Source of the DNA: Mastigamoeba balamuthi | Taxonomy: Eukaryota > Evosea > Mastigamoebida > Mastigamoebidae | Assembly: GCA_902651635.1 (NCBI GenBank) | Contig: CACRSC010000066.1 | Coordinates: forward strand, 45,098-109,097 | DNA length: 64,000 nucleotides | Direction: 5' to 3' | In this document: piece after piece, positions 11,101-22,300 of the stretch | Position numbering within the stretch: position 1 is the stretch's first letter | Layout: every line of letters starts with the position of its first letter | The notes under the pieces: generated by a model | Seen by the model: the letters and a program-made list of their open reading frames with translations, nothing else | What the model was told of the DNA's origin: nothing | The model's database searches: none | Program-made: the position numbers and the translations under genes

Positions 11101-12782
11101 CGTCGTAGTGGCCCTGCCCTCGCCGGGGTCCCCAGAGTGCGCGACGCCCCACAGGAGGGCGCGCAGGACAGAGCACTCGAGCGCGTCGTGGACGTACAGC
11201 TGCGCGCTGACCTTGTTGCTGCCCTCGGCGGCCTTGTTGAAGGACGCGACCTCGTCGAGCACGGCGTGCAGGCACACGGCCAGCTCGCCGCACAGCGCCG
11301 CAGAGTCGGCCAACTGCAGCGACTCGGCGCTCAGCGACGCGTACAGCTCCGAGCCCGAGAGCTCCACTGCCGCACGAGAGCGCGCGCAAACTCGGAGCCG
11401 CGCGGCCTCGAGGACCTGCACGTGCGCCGGCGACGCGGCCGAGGCGAGCAGGCCCCAGGCGACGACCCGCGTGCTCGTGGGGTCGACCAGCACCAAGCAG
11501 CAGACGCAGACGTCCTCGCGGGCGCAGAGCGTCTTGGAGCCCGAGTGGTCGAGGGCCACGGGCGCCCGCGTCCTGGCCGCCCGCAGCAGCGCCTCGAGCC
11601 GCCGCGTTGTACGCCCGCCCTCGCTCGCGGGGGCCGTCGCGTACACGGCGGCGCTGGCCATCGCGTGGGCGTCCTCGACGTCGATCGGGCTTAGGGTGAC
11701 GCTGGGCGCGGGCGCTGCAGCTGCGGGGGAGGCCGCGCGGAGCCACGCGAGGTCGTCGGCCCCGAGGCCGTGGAAGTACTCGGGGTCGCGCTCGCGCTGG
11801 GCCCGCTGCCTGCAGTAGTCGAGGAAGTCGCAGGTCTGGCAGTGCGGCCCCAGCGTCGGCCGGACGCTGGCGAGCGGCCTGTCGGCGAGCTCACCCAGCG
11901 AGCGCAGCAGCCGCAGCGCGTGCTCGCGCGGAGGGCCCAGCGGGAACAGCGAGCACTCGGCGTCGCCCCTGAGCCACACGCCGCCCTCGTCCGACACGCG
12001 CAGGTCGCCGATGCCCCACTCCTGCGGTGCGTCGGCTGAGGAGGGGCGGCAGCGGTCGTGTGGGGGGTCGCGCGCACTCGGAGCAGCGCGTCGAGGACGA
12101 GGGCGTAGAGGGCCACCTGGACCTTGTGCGACGGCCGCACAGAGGCCGAGGCCTTGGCGTCGATCACCACGGCCGTCCTGCGGCCGCCCTCGCCCCTGCG
12201 CACCTCGACGAGGTCCGGGAAGCACCGCGTGCACTCGACGGCGCCGCCCACGAGGCCCGCGGGCGGGACCAGCGTCGCCTGGTACACAAAGACCCGGCGC
12301 GAGCCCTCGGGGGCTGCCGAGGCCAGCAGCCGCCTGACGTCATCTGCCGCGACCTGTGACGCCGCGGCACCGCGGAAATCGCCGTGGATGACGTGTCCTG
12401 CCGACTCGAGGCGGGCGAGCAGCTCGCGCTCCCAGCGGAGGCCGCCGCCCACGAGGGCCCTGCCCAGCGCTCGCGGTGGCTCTGCCGACCCGGGGGCGTC
12501 GGGCAGGCGCCTGCAGCCCGCTGGGCGCTGCTCCGGGGGCGCCAGCTGCACCGCCAGCGAGTCTGACGGGGACAGAGGGGCCCAGGTGCCCCCGTCCCGG
12601 GTCTCCAGGGCTCCCTGGGGTCCCTGGGGGGCGTCGCTGTCGCTGGGGGGCTGCAGGCGCTCCCAGCGCGCGCGGTGAGGGGCCGTGGACGACGAGCGCA
12701 GGGCGAGGTAGCGCCGGCACTGGGCGAGGTCGAGCGCGTGGCCCAGGACCGACGGCGAGACCCGGAATTGCGGGTTGGACAT
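8173..12782 (-). CDS. Fe-S RecB-like nuclease / SF1 helicase fusion
   Basis: Five exons (12078-12782, 10382-12021, 10170-10325, 9008-10104, 8173-8942) join in phase to about 1455 residues. A PD-(D/E)XK nuclease at the N-terminus shows D190, D208-A-K210 and Q222xxxY. Cys22 with Cys296, Cys299 and Cys305 (C-x2-C-x5-C) gives the Fe-S cluster pattern of Cas4, AddB and Dna2 nucleases. A region near 390-520 (APVALDHSG ... LYVHDALEC) may be an RNase H-like fold, as in bacterial TM0106-type proteins. A SAP-like motif lies near 570-610 (RDLDEQLRIFG...KVAELISKL). The helicase has GPPGTGKTHT near 1020, WDESSQ, LAGDPMQS, and motifs V/VI (AQGQERDVVV, VCVSRARAK). Likely role: DNA end or flap processing. 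The last intron may instead splice to the LRR exon, giving about 1783 residues. Confidence 0.8.
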
Positions 12783-12834
12783 AACACAGTTTGTTGCGTT
12801 ACTGTGACTGTGATTTTTTTGTTCTGTTGAGATC

Positions 12835-13530
12835 GATAGATTTTCCCCACCACAGTCGCGATTCCGGATATTTAGGAATCTGCGAGGAGAAATATCGCCA
12901 TCCCTCGTATCTCCATCTCGAGGTCACATCTTTGGGGGTTCGTCGAGAAACAAGAGCATGCAGCCGTCTGTTCACATCCGCTGGGTGTGGCCATGCCGGT
13001 GTGGTGGAATGAATGCGGTTGGCGTGGTTGCTTTCTCATGCAGGTGTCACCTCGGGAGACCGGTTCTTTGATGTTCGCCCGTTTGGCGTGTCTGCTATCT
13101 CGGCCTGTGCTCTCCGTCGTCTATGAAATGGAAGGCGTCCCGTGCACCTCGACTGAGGGGCAGGGCGATGTTCTGGTGTCTGCCGTGTGAGAGCGCCAAC
13201 AGGTGCTCCAGTGTCTCTGCAACCGTGATCGGGCATACCAGCCGTGAACAAGGACAAGGCACATTCTCCCGTGCTAGCATTCTGTGTTCGGTCAGGACAA
13301 CCGTCAGCAAGAGCAGGAGCCAATCACCTGTTGTCGTCATTGCGTGTGGTCAGGACAACTGTGAACAGGAACAGGAATCACTCGTCTGTTCTCACGAACA
13401 AGAACACGAATCAATCACCTGTCGACGCCATTTGTGAACATGAACAAGAGCTGTTTTCCTTTTCGAGCAAGCTGTGGTCCGACTGGTCTACCCCCATCCT
13501 GCACTGCCTCTCCCATACATATGCGCGGAT
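12835..13530 (+). repeat. Dispersed repeat R1, copy A
   Basis: It starts about 50 bp upstream of the helicase start codon with ATAGATTTTCCCC, then TTCCGGATATTTAGGAATC, a GTCACATC-type block and AAGAGCATGCAG. The same order recurs at about 14985, 26235 and 29835. A minisatellite-like section (next feature) sits inside. No coding capacity is evident and no terminal repeats were found. Confidence 0.75.
13240..13450 (+). repeat. Imperfect short tandem repeats within R1
   Basis: Units of roughly 60-70 bp contain GGTCAGGACAAC followed by GAACAAGAACA/GAGCAGGAGCCAATCACCTGT-like blocks, repeated about three times. A similar series is present in R1 copy B at about 15355-15560, so it belongs to the repeat itself. 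Confidence 0.65.
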
Positions 13531-14240
13531 ATTATGTGCGGAAATGACGGAGCAAATGACGGAATTGAAATCTGGGGTCACATCATTGTATTGCAGACTG
13601 TGAAAGTGGCGGCCTAGGTACACCAATCCGGTCACATCGCACTCCCTGCATGCTGACCCGCTCACTGTGGATTGAGCAGGACTCTCTGAAGCGAAGAGGC
13701 CTGCTTGTCAGCATTTAGAGTCAATACTCGCGCTGGTTACTGGGACAGCCAGAGGGCTTGGTCAGATCGGCCACCCACTGGTAGTCATGTGGTGCTGGTT
13801 GCATGATGGTGCAGTGGCCTCTTCGGTGTCCTGTCGCCTCCATCAGAGCCCTTGTTGCAGGGCAGTGGGACAGAGTGCCTGATTGCCTCCCCTCCTGTCG
13901 AACACCACAGTCTGCGTCCTTGTGCAACACAGTGATCGGTGGTGCTAGCAATCACCTGTCTCGCACCGATCCGAGGGGTGGGTCCCCCCGCCAGTGGTGT
14001 GCGGGCTGGCTGTGCTGTGCTTGGTCGTGCGGGTCCATTGGTAGATCGCTGCAACGGTGTAGACAACTCTGAACTTGCACGGGCTTGCGTGTCGAGCGGC
14101 GCCGAGTGGCACGAGGGAGTGTAACTCAGGTGCTGGGTGCCCTTCGGGTGCGAGGCGCTCTGAAACAACGCCTGTCTGGGGCAGAGCGAACATCGACCGC
14201 TAGCTGCACTTCAGCGGCGTGTGAGAGCTGCACTCCATGC
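13531..14240. other. Non-coding, repeat-like region
   Basis: It continues after R1 copy A. The part near 14080-14280 loosely resembles repeat R2 (21.8-22.0 kb and 31.8-32.0 kb). I see no gene. Confidence 0.45.
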
Positions 14241-14299
14241 GCCACAGGGCCAGTGCAGCCTGGTGCTGGTCGGGGCACGCTGGGCTGGCAGATGGCCAG

Positions 14300-14980
14300 C
14301 CCCGCCGTGTCCGCGACGGTCCGCGGCGGCTCTGCGGGCGCCCGTGGCCCTCGACCACTCGGGCTCCAAGACGCTCTGCGCCCGCGAGGACGTCTGCGTG
14401 TGCTGCTCGGTGCTGGTCGACCCCACGAGCACGCGGGTCGTCGCCTGGGGCCTGCTCGCCTCGGCCGCGTCGCAGGCGCACGCGCAGGTCCTCGAGGCCG
14501 TGCGGCTCCGAGTCTGCGTGCGCTCGCGGGCCGCAGCGGAGCTCTCGGGCTTGGAGCTGTTCGGGTCGCTGACCGAGTGTCTGCGCGCAGTGTTCGACGA
14601 GGTCGCGTCCTTCAACGAGGCCGCCGAGGGCAGCAGCAGGGCCAGCGTGCGGCTGTACGTCCACGACGCGCTCGAGTGCTCTGTCCTGCGCGCCGTCGTG
14701 CAGGGCGTCGCCCACTCTGGGGACCCCGGCGAGGGCAGGGCCGCCGCGGACGCCGTCTGCAGGGGCCAAGCCTATCAGCAAACGCGAGCCGCCTCGAGCC
14801 GGCAGGACAACGTCATCCAGGGGCGAGGGCGGCCGCAGGATGGCCGTGGCGATCGACGACCCGCAGCCGCTCCTCCGCTCCCCGACGTCCCTGCAGGACT
14901 GGGGCATCGGCGACCTGCGCGTGTCGGACGAGGGCGGCGTGTGGCTCAGGGGCGACGCCGAGTGCGCTCGCTGTTCCCAA
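14300..14980 (+). pseudogene. Shuffled fragment of the nuclease-helicase gene
   Basis: From about 14325 the sequence matches the RNase H-like part of the gene at 8.2-12.8 kb at high identity (APVALDHSGSKTLCARED, then VHDALECSVLRA). It then jumps, after about 14815, to the segment that lies upstream in the intact gene (GIGDLRVSDEGGVWLRG, following exon 1), so the two blocks are in reversed order. Small deletions and frame changes separate the pieces. It ends abruptly at about 14981 where R1 copy B begins. It is a rearranged, non-functional duplicate. Confidence 0.8.
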
Positions 14981-14984
14981 TAGA

Positions 14985-16130
14985 TTTTTCCCACAGGCGG
15001 GTTCCGGATATTTAGGATTATCTTCATCTCCCACCCTCGTTTCTGTATCTCGGTCACATCGTTGGGGGTCCGTCGAGATCTAAGAGCATGCAGCTGTCTG
15101 TTCACATGCTCTGGGTGTGACCACGACGTGCGGTGGTACTGTATGCGGTTGGCAGTGGCTTCTTTACGGTGGTGTCGGTGTCACCTCGGGTCTTGATGCA
15201 CGCCCGTTTCGCGTGTCTGCTGTCGGCCAGTGCACTGTGTTATTGCAGTGATGGGTGTGGCCTGCACCTCGCCCCATGTGGGGCAGGGCTACGGCTCTGT
15301 GTCTGCTGTGTGAGAGCACCACAGCTCCGGTGTCAGGACGTGCGTAATGGGGCACAGAAACTGTGAACAAGAACAAGGCACAATATCCGGTTCTGCCATC
15401 TGAGTTCGGTCAGGACAACCCGTGGACAAGAGCAAGAGCCAATCCTCGGTTCTAGAGAGCTGTGCTCGGTCAGGACAACTGTGGACAAATCAGAAACCAA
15501 TCTCCTCTTCGCCATCTGCGTTTTGTCAGAAACGAAATCGCTCATCTGATCAAGTAATCTGTCATGATTTCCTATTCAAGCTTGCTGTGGTCTGATTGGT
15601 GGTCTGTCCTCAACCTGCACTGCTGCCTCTCCCTTGCACCAGGATACAAGAGCACGCCGTCGTCTGTGCACCTGTGCTAGATGTGACCATGATGGTGGTG
15701 TGGTGGGTGGTACTGTCTGCCTTGACGGTGGTGTGGCCGCTCCTGGTGCCAGTGAATGGTCTGTGGTTCGATCCGCGTGTCTGCTGTGCTGGTCAAGCAT
15801 GCACGTTCTCGTCCAGAGGCTGATGTACACCCTGGTGAGGTAGGGCGATGTATGTGTCTCGTGTCTGAGTGAGAGAGCAGCAAACGCCAGTGACTGGGCT
15901 GGAAACGATGTATGCCTCACCTTGCACTGCTGCCTCATACGGTCTATTCCAAGACAGCTCAGAGGACACTCATTATGCCGTGTCGTATTCCAATTGGCAT
16001 CAGTGTGAGTGCCAGAGTAGATTTGACGCCATGGGGAAATGTGGTGGGATGTGAGGGCATCAAAGGACCTGGGCAAAGGGGGAGGGCCTGGGAGAGCTAT
16101 GCGGCGTAGGGCCGCCATTGTCATGGCCGT
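14985..16130 (+). repeat. Dispersed repeat R1, copy B (long)
   Basis: It begins ATAGATTTTTCCCACAGG immediately after the helicase-gene fragment and contains the TTCCGGATATTTAGG block, the GGTCACATCG block and AAGAGCATGCAG, then the short tandem repeats. A second head-like block starts near 15645 and continues with sequence also seen in copies C and D (GTCCAGAGGCTGATGTACAC, GGGCGATGTATGTGTC, TTCCAATTGGCATCAG), ending near GCGGCGTAG. This copy is the longest and links the two parts of the family. Confidence 0.75.
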
Positions 16131-17118
16131 GTTTCTGACACAGTCTGGTCCAGATCCAAATGGCAGGAGCCTCCGGGACTGCTGATGTACGGATACGCCC
16201 ATTTTATTCCTTCGGGAGGCCAACCTCATAAAAATTGCTCTTAAAGACGGTCAGGCTTCCAGTTCCCACGCCCTCCAGTCCCCCCCGGCTGCCCAGTGCC
16301 CTGCTGCGGCTCGATAGCACCTGGGGAGTGGCCTTGGGCAGGCGCTGGCGCGAGGGTGTCGACTGCGGCTCCGAGAGTGCAAGGAAGAGCTGGGCGTGAC
16401 CCACGACAGACAGTAAGACCCGGAATTGCAACATTTCATGTGGCGATTTCAGAAATCCCGAGTGGAATTGGCACAATAAATCCAATATCTGGATCACTAA
16501 TTCTGCTACTGTCGGATAGCTTGCTTGTACTACTTGGTTACTCCCACTGTAACCCGCCATGGATGTTGCAGGACTCTCTGGAGCACATGGTGCTGGACCA
16601 GGTGAAGATGTAGGCCTATGCTGTGAGATCTGGGTCACATCCTGCATGCATCCCTGAGAGAGTACCGTCTCTCGTCACTTGGCAAACTCGATGGCTGGTC
16701 AGATTGACCTTCACAAAGACATCATGTGGTGATGGTTGCGTGGTTCGAAAACTGAGTCAATCGCTTGTTGGTGTTTTTCCTGGTGTGGTGGTTCTGTGTT
16801 CTGGGGTGTTGTGAATGTGCGTTGCACTCAGTCGTGGCTGAACTGCCTCAGACAATTCGCTCGTTTCATGTCTGTGCTCAGCTCTGCCAGCGCACCTCTG
16901 CGCTCTGGAACCGCCTCGAGCGTGTCCGGGTGGATGCGGCTCGACGACTGAAGGCTCCCTCGGCGCCTCTTCTATGAAGCTGGACCCTCTCGGGACTCCC
17001 GTGGTCAGGCAATCGTTGTCACGGTCGAGGGTACAGCTCCGCTGGAATTCCCTTGGGCTCTGCGGTCTCGGGCAGCGGTGCCAGGGTCGGCAACGCTGCA
17101 CTGGGGCAACTGGGTGGC
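16131..17118. other. Non-coding with weak repeat similarity
   Basis: About 16260-16420 resembles 30520-30610 and 30900-30985 (CACCTGGGGAG...CCTTGGGCAGG, CATGGCCCACGACAG-like), suggesting a third dispersed repeat. No gene is seen before the minus-strand stop at 17119. Confidence 0.5.
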
Positions 17119-18549
17119 CTAGCACCTCTTCTTGGCCGGGGGCTCGCTCGCGCAGCCATCTATCTGGGGGCACGACGCGCAGGCCTCCTCCCTCGGCCTC
17201 TTCTTCGCGCTCGTCTCACTGTCGCCCGTCGGTGCCTGCTCCTTCTCGGCGATGGTGTCCTCGAACGTGAGGGACGCGGTGATGCGCTTCTTGGTCGGCA
17301 GCTCGTCGAGGTCGGCCTCCTCGGCGAAGACCTCCTCGCGGGCGCGCTTGGAGCCGCGGTGCGTGGGCGGCGCCCACTCGCAGGCGCCGTCCTCGTTCTC
17401 CTTGTCCTCGCCCTGCTGCTCGGGCTCGGGCTTCTCGCGCTCGGCCTCGTCGTCGGCGCTGTAGCCGCTCTCGGACACCGCGTCGTCCTTGTCGTCGCGG
17501 GCCTCCTGGGGAAATCGTGTTAGGGAACGACATCATCGTACCCTCGATTCGTCATACCTGCTCAGGCTTCTCCGAGGGCTCGTCAGCCGCGTCCCTCATC
17601 ATGCCCGAGGTCTCCTCGAGGCCTGTGCCGCTCTGGTGAGTCACTGGCGATCGCTGATCCCGAGGGGTTAGGGGGACCCTCACCGCAGTCGTCGTCGCTG
17701 TAGATTATCAGCTGCTGGCTGTCGCTCTGAGAGAAGTCGAGCATCTCGTCGCTGCAGTCCTGGTAGACAACCCCGGGCGTCACGGGCTCGAGCGGGGGCT
17801 GCGCGAGCACCTGCTGGAGGATCTCGATGCCTTCGGAGGGTTTTCTTTAGTTGTTTTTCCCGCGCGGGGGTGCGAGGGCGGGGAGCGCACTGCGGAGCGA
17901 CAGCGGGCCGAAGCAGAAGAACAGCGGCACGCTCGCGAAGAAGACGTAGTGGCTGACCTCCAGGAACTCCCCCACGACCGCCCTGGGGTTGGTGGCCGGC
18001 TCGCCGAGCAGCGCGGCCACGACGAGCGCCTGCGATTTTTGCGAGAGTTTACACGCGCGAAGAGAAATGGAAAGGGGCGGACCTTGGAAGAGACCGTGGC
18101 GCTCGCCACCTGCTTCTCTTCCTGCTCGGCGTGGGTCATTGTGCGCGGAGCGAGCGGCGAGCCTCCCGTGCTGACCTGGTCCGCGGAGGCTTTGGCGACG
18201 AGAGTAAGCTCATCCGCGCGCTTGAGGGGGAAGGGGGAACGAATGAGTGCCTATGTCACCGGAAACGATGGCGGCCGGCCGCTTCTCCGCGGAGCTGGCG
18301 TCCAGGAACATGGCGTAGACCAAGTCGTCTGCACCAGGACACCAGGGTCACCGTGTGAGCGTTAAAGTGCTCGGGCGGCGTAGTATTGTGTCGGTATTAT
18401 CGAGCCCTCCTTCCCTCCGCCCTCGTCTCAGCGGAGGCGAACGCACCGACAACTGGGGCCCTGCCCCTCGCCGTAGTCGAGTGGTAGTCGGAGGGGGTCT
18501 GCGTGCCGTAGATGTTCGCCACCGAGATGATCGTGTTCGGCCTCGACAT
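17119..18549 (-). CDS. Seven-exon gene of unknown function
   Basis: Exons 18447-18549, 18267-18328, 18083-18220, 17891-18029, 17684-17830, 17558-17622 and 17119-17505 join in phase to a 346-residue protein. All introns are GT-AG; the donor at 18266 (GTTTCC) is the least certain. The N-terminus reads MSRPNTIISVANIYGTQTPS. A hydrophobic stretch (VSHYVFFASVPLFFCFGPLSL, about residues 138-158) follows a segment LVVAALLGEPATN. The C-terminal third is acidic, with Lys/Arg clusters (TKKRI, AKKRPREE, PAKKRC) that look like nuclear signals, and Ser/Asp-rich motifs. I do not recognise the family. It shares a 380-bp divergent upstream region with the gene at 18930. Confidence 0.65.
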
Positions 18550-18929
18550 TTCGCCCTTTGCTGTGTTTGATGTGTCGAAAGCAGAAGACAAAACAGAGAC
18601 AGAGTCCACGCCACGCGGCAGCCCCAGAGACGAAAGGTCATCCTTACTCGGCAATGTGCACTAAAGTGCGGACCGCACCACGGCCCTCGAAAATTCGCTA
18701 ACGAACCGTTGCGGACAGTCACCACATACAAGCCCTCTCTCAACTTAATACCTGTCTTGGATCTGCGTACAGTCTTCCCGCGTTTTTTTCGGGGCTCTAC
18801 TCTCGCTCGCCCTCTCTCTCTCTCTCTCTCTCTGCGCTCGAGTGCGCTGTCCCCAGCCCTCCCCCATCTCACTGACCACCGCGTGCACTGGTAGACACTC
18901 GCAGCGAGCACCGTGCGGTCGTGAGCCCC
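18550..18929. promoter_or_regulatory. Divergent upstream region with a CT microsatellite
   Basis: The start codons of the minus-strand gene (18549) and plus-strand gene (18930) are 380 bp apart, so this must hold both promoters. A perfect CT run occupies about 18812-18833. No TATA-like box could be assigned with confidence. Confidence 0.5.
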
Positions 18930-20073
18930 ATGCAGAGGCAGCAGCAGACCTGTCACGACGTTCCGGGCTCCTCCAGCGACCACCGGCCGCCCACGGGGAC
19001 CGTTGTGGAGGTGCCCGAGATCTACTGGGAGCTGTCCTTCAGTTCCAGCCGCAGCCCCGTCGCCCTCGCCCCTGGTGAGCGATACATTGAGTCCCCCGCC
19101 GAATTTTCCTCGAAATATCAATCGATTGTGAACAAAAATTCACTCCCATTTCGCGCCCTTTTCGCTCCTCTTCCTCCGCCCAGTTTCCTCCGATGACGAC
19201 GGCCTGAAAATTGGCCTTAGCGTGGCGCAGATGTTGCGGTTCGACGAGGCCGAGGGGCGCTCGCATGTGACATCTCTCCGCTCTGCTCCTGTTGTCTGCG
19301 GCTCTCACACGGCCGTCTGCGAGCAGCGCAAGAGGCCCCGCGAGCAGGACGACGGGACCGATGACCAGCGCCCCCTCAAGAAGAGGGAGGCGGGCGGCGA
19401 GGCCTGTACAACGAGCAGGAGCAGCACGACCGCATGGACACGGGGCCCCCGCTATGGTGCCCACGTACACAGAGATCGAGAACGCGGCGGCCTTCGGGAG
19501 CGTGGCCCAGTCCGCGGACGAGTACCAGAGGCCCAGCGATGTCCAGCAGTCGCTCCGCGTGCCCCACGACACGGCCGCGGCGCAGCAGGCGGCCGCCGTG
19601 AGCCCTGACACCGAGCCCCAGCCCGCGGTCGACGAGCAGACCCGCAGCAGCCCGTCAGCGCAGCCCATGTGCGGCCCCAATCCCGAAGTCGACGACGAGG
19701 AGCTGGTGCTCGTCAAGGCTGAGGACGGCGAGAGGCAGTCGACTGCCCCCGAGGCCGTGCACGAGGAGGCCACGGCGAAGGCCAAGGAGGAGACGACGGA
19801 GCAGTGGAAGGACGGGACGCACGCCGCCGTGAAGGACGAGGACGAGGAGCAGTTCGAGGCGAGGGCGACGCCCAGCACTGGGGCGACGGCGAGGAGAGCG
19901 ACCAGATGGACGAGGACGAGGACGACGGGCGGATCCACGTCTGGGTGTTCGAAGACGACGACCCCACGTCACACGATGGGGACGAGGACGACGACGACGA
20001 CAACAACAGCTTCCCTGGATGGCGGGGGAGGATCCCCGACCCCTGCTGCTACAGCGCAGCGCCTGCAGCGTGA
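18930..20073 (+). CDS. Acidic protein of unknown function with apparent frame breaks
   Basis: Exon 1 (18930-19074) and the exon starting 19184 join in phase 1 through a GT-AG intron. The coding signal then moves between frames three times: after LKKREAGGEA near 19400, to LYNEQEQHDRMD; near 19450 in a GGGGCCCCC run, to MVPTYTEIENAA; and near 19863, to GDAQHWGDGEESDQMDEDED. GC-ending codons follow these switches. The tail is rich in Asp and Glu and contains RIHVWVFEDDD. Either the assembly has indels here or the gene is decaying. A KRPRE cluster suggests nuclear location. No family recognised. Confidence 0.5.
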
Positions 20074-22260
20074 AGGGGATCTGCTCCCCGCGGTGGTGTC
20101 TGCCCGGTAGTTCAGCGGGAAGCGAAGATGACGTTGTGGGACCTATCCAGTAGTATCCGGAATCCGCCAACAATCTCGATTTGCACATCTCGACGTGGGG
20201 GTGAGCCTGTTCCGTTGTGCCTTGTTGTGCTGGCTGACGCGAGGGATTCCTGTCCTGATAGAGCGTGGCTGTACCAAATCCAAAGATAAGTCCCAACTGC
20301 TCGCCCTGGCAGTTCCGGATATCTAGATATCTGCCTGGCAAATCTCTACCTCGAATCACATCGTTTGAAACATGTCGCCGAGATCCTGTGCTTGATGTGG
20401 CTTGCATCGTGCACTCATTCGACGTCAGAAACAGTTATGGGGCAACCCCGGGACAGCCCAGCAGATGCGATGACATCCGACAGATAACTCCCGCCAAATC
20501 CAGGAGGCGGCCACGCCACGATGGGGCAGACGGTACTGCCGTTGGTCGCTCGATGCAGGTCAACCCTGCTGAGTCAGGTGGCCCCTGCGGCGGTCATCTG
20601 CAGCGACCGTCTCTGATTCTCTGATGAGAATGGCTGGGCGTCATGTGTACAGCAGTAGTAGCTGTTGTTTCCACATGTGTGCACACCTGAACTTGGCCTC
20701 TTCTTCTGCAGTGGTGGCCCTGCACTGCCCACCTCGATTAGACGTAGGCCCCACTGCTCTGTGGCGCTCTCACACCTCTGCGCCTTGCGGCTGTCAGTGT
20801 GTACTCTGCAGTAATGCCGTTGTTTCAGAGTGTGCCTTGTTGCTCGGTGGCCAAGGGACGTGCATGTCCATGCTGCTTCTGTGTAGCGATCTTCCGATGG
20901 GAACCCATGAGACACGTCGCACAGCCGGCCAGCCCACACACCACTGGCAGGGGACCCACACAGTGCCAGCTGTGACCCAAAGATGCTCATCATTCTTGCT
21001 CCCGATATGAGACTCAACACCCTCAGAGCGAGGCAAAGACTAGGCGACATGCGATGTTGTTGTGGTTGTGGTGCAGCGATTGTTCTCATCGTGGATCCAT
21101 CGCGCTCTTGTCTGCATACAGATGTGTCCAACTCCGACAACGGTACACAAGTGCTCTGCCACTGCCCTGCCAGAGGGGCTGAGACAGAGCCGACAGCACG
21201 CCAATGGGTCCAAGGGAAAGGGACCACGCAACCATCACTACATGATGTCCAATGTGAAGGCAGATCTGGCCAGCCCTCGAGTTCACCCAGTGACGAGACA
21301 GGGCTCTTGCGGGAATACATGCAGGATGTGACAGAACTCACACAGCTCAGTGAAAACAGAGAGACGTTTCCGCCTACACTATCCGGAGAGTCCTTCCATA
21401 TCCATGGTGGATCAGCGCGCAGGGGAGTGCGATGTGACGGGATTGGGAAACTTGAGCAGTACAAGCTAGTTATCCAACATTATCACAATTATTGTGATTA
21501 GATATTTGATTTTTGCATTGATTGTGCCGATTCCTGTCGGGATCCGAAATCGCCTGTGGGATGTTATACTCATTGGTGACACCGCCTGGCCAGCGCCTGC
21601 CTGGAGCCCCTCCCCCGGGTGCGACCGAGCCGCGCCAGATTACTGGCGGTCGTTGGAACTGGGAGCTCCAGCAGGAGCCCTCGGGGACTGCCGAGGCTGT
21701 AGATCTCGCCTGGGATCTGCGATGGTGACGCCACCCAGTGCAATAAAGGCATATGGCAGATCGGGTTCTCTCAGCGGGAACTGCACGGTGGCACTGAATA
21801 CAATAGTATTCCGTTCGAGTGGCACCGCGCAACAAGCCGGAGTGAGGCATACATGCGGGGTCTGGCTGACGTGTCCCACCCGGCACGTTGCAAAAAAACA
21901 ACGCTGACTCGGTGTAGAACAACAACCGTATGCGGCACCGGTGAGAGCAGCGGACACACCAATGCAGCGGAGCCGCACACCCAGTGGAGGCATCGCAGCC
22001 TGGTGCGACAGGACAGGCGGGGAGCAAGTGATTGCCCAGCGGTGCAGGGGCCACCGCACAAGAGGAGACCTCAAGTTCGGAAGAGTGCACACGTCCTGTA
22101 ACGCGGTGGTTCAGCAACGGGCCCCGCCTGTCGCCTTCCACATACTGAAAAGCATTATGTGGAACCCATTCCAGCTCGAGTGGTGGTGCCTCTGATTTCC
22201 ATCTCCTGTTGGTCGGATTGCATGCGGAAACGACGGAGGTGTTGAAGGGAGGAGAGAGGA
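20074..22260. other. Gene-free region with dispersed repeats
   Basis: About 20285-20420 contains an R1-like core (TTCCGGATATCTAGATATC, then AATCACATCGTTTG). About 21536-21620 is the second copy of the 90-bp repeat found at 4033. About 21640-22140 is repeat R2. Several short frames exist but none has coding character or family similarity. Confidence 0.55.
21640..22140 (+). repeat. Dispersed repeat R2, copy 1
   Basis: It matches about 31670-32070 block by block: GTGACGTGTCCCAC..CGGGCACG, CGGTGTGAGAGCAGCG, CACACCC[GA]GTGGAGGCA, GAGCAAGTGA, GCGGTGCAGGGCCACCGCAC, and ACGCGGTGGTTCAGCAACGG. Divergence is appreciable, so the copies are old. No coding capacity was seen. Confidence 0.7.
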
Positions 22261-22300
22261 GAAGGGGATGCATATGAAATCAGTTGATCCGCTCAAGCAA

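Noticed and set aside
10066-11694. A 542-residue plus-strand frame opposite the helicase gene
   Set aside because: Antisense shadow of a GC-rich exon with clear nuclease and SAP motifs.
15760-15785. A tRNA B-box-like GGTTCGATCC in R1 copies B and D
   Set aside because: No A box at a suitable distance and no cloverleaf; copy C lacks it, so a tRNA-derived element is not supported.
12835-16130. R1 as an LTR-type element
   Set aside because: No paired terminal repeats, no TG..CA ends and no gag or polymerase-like frame were found.
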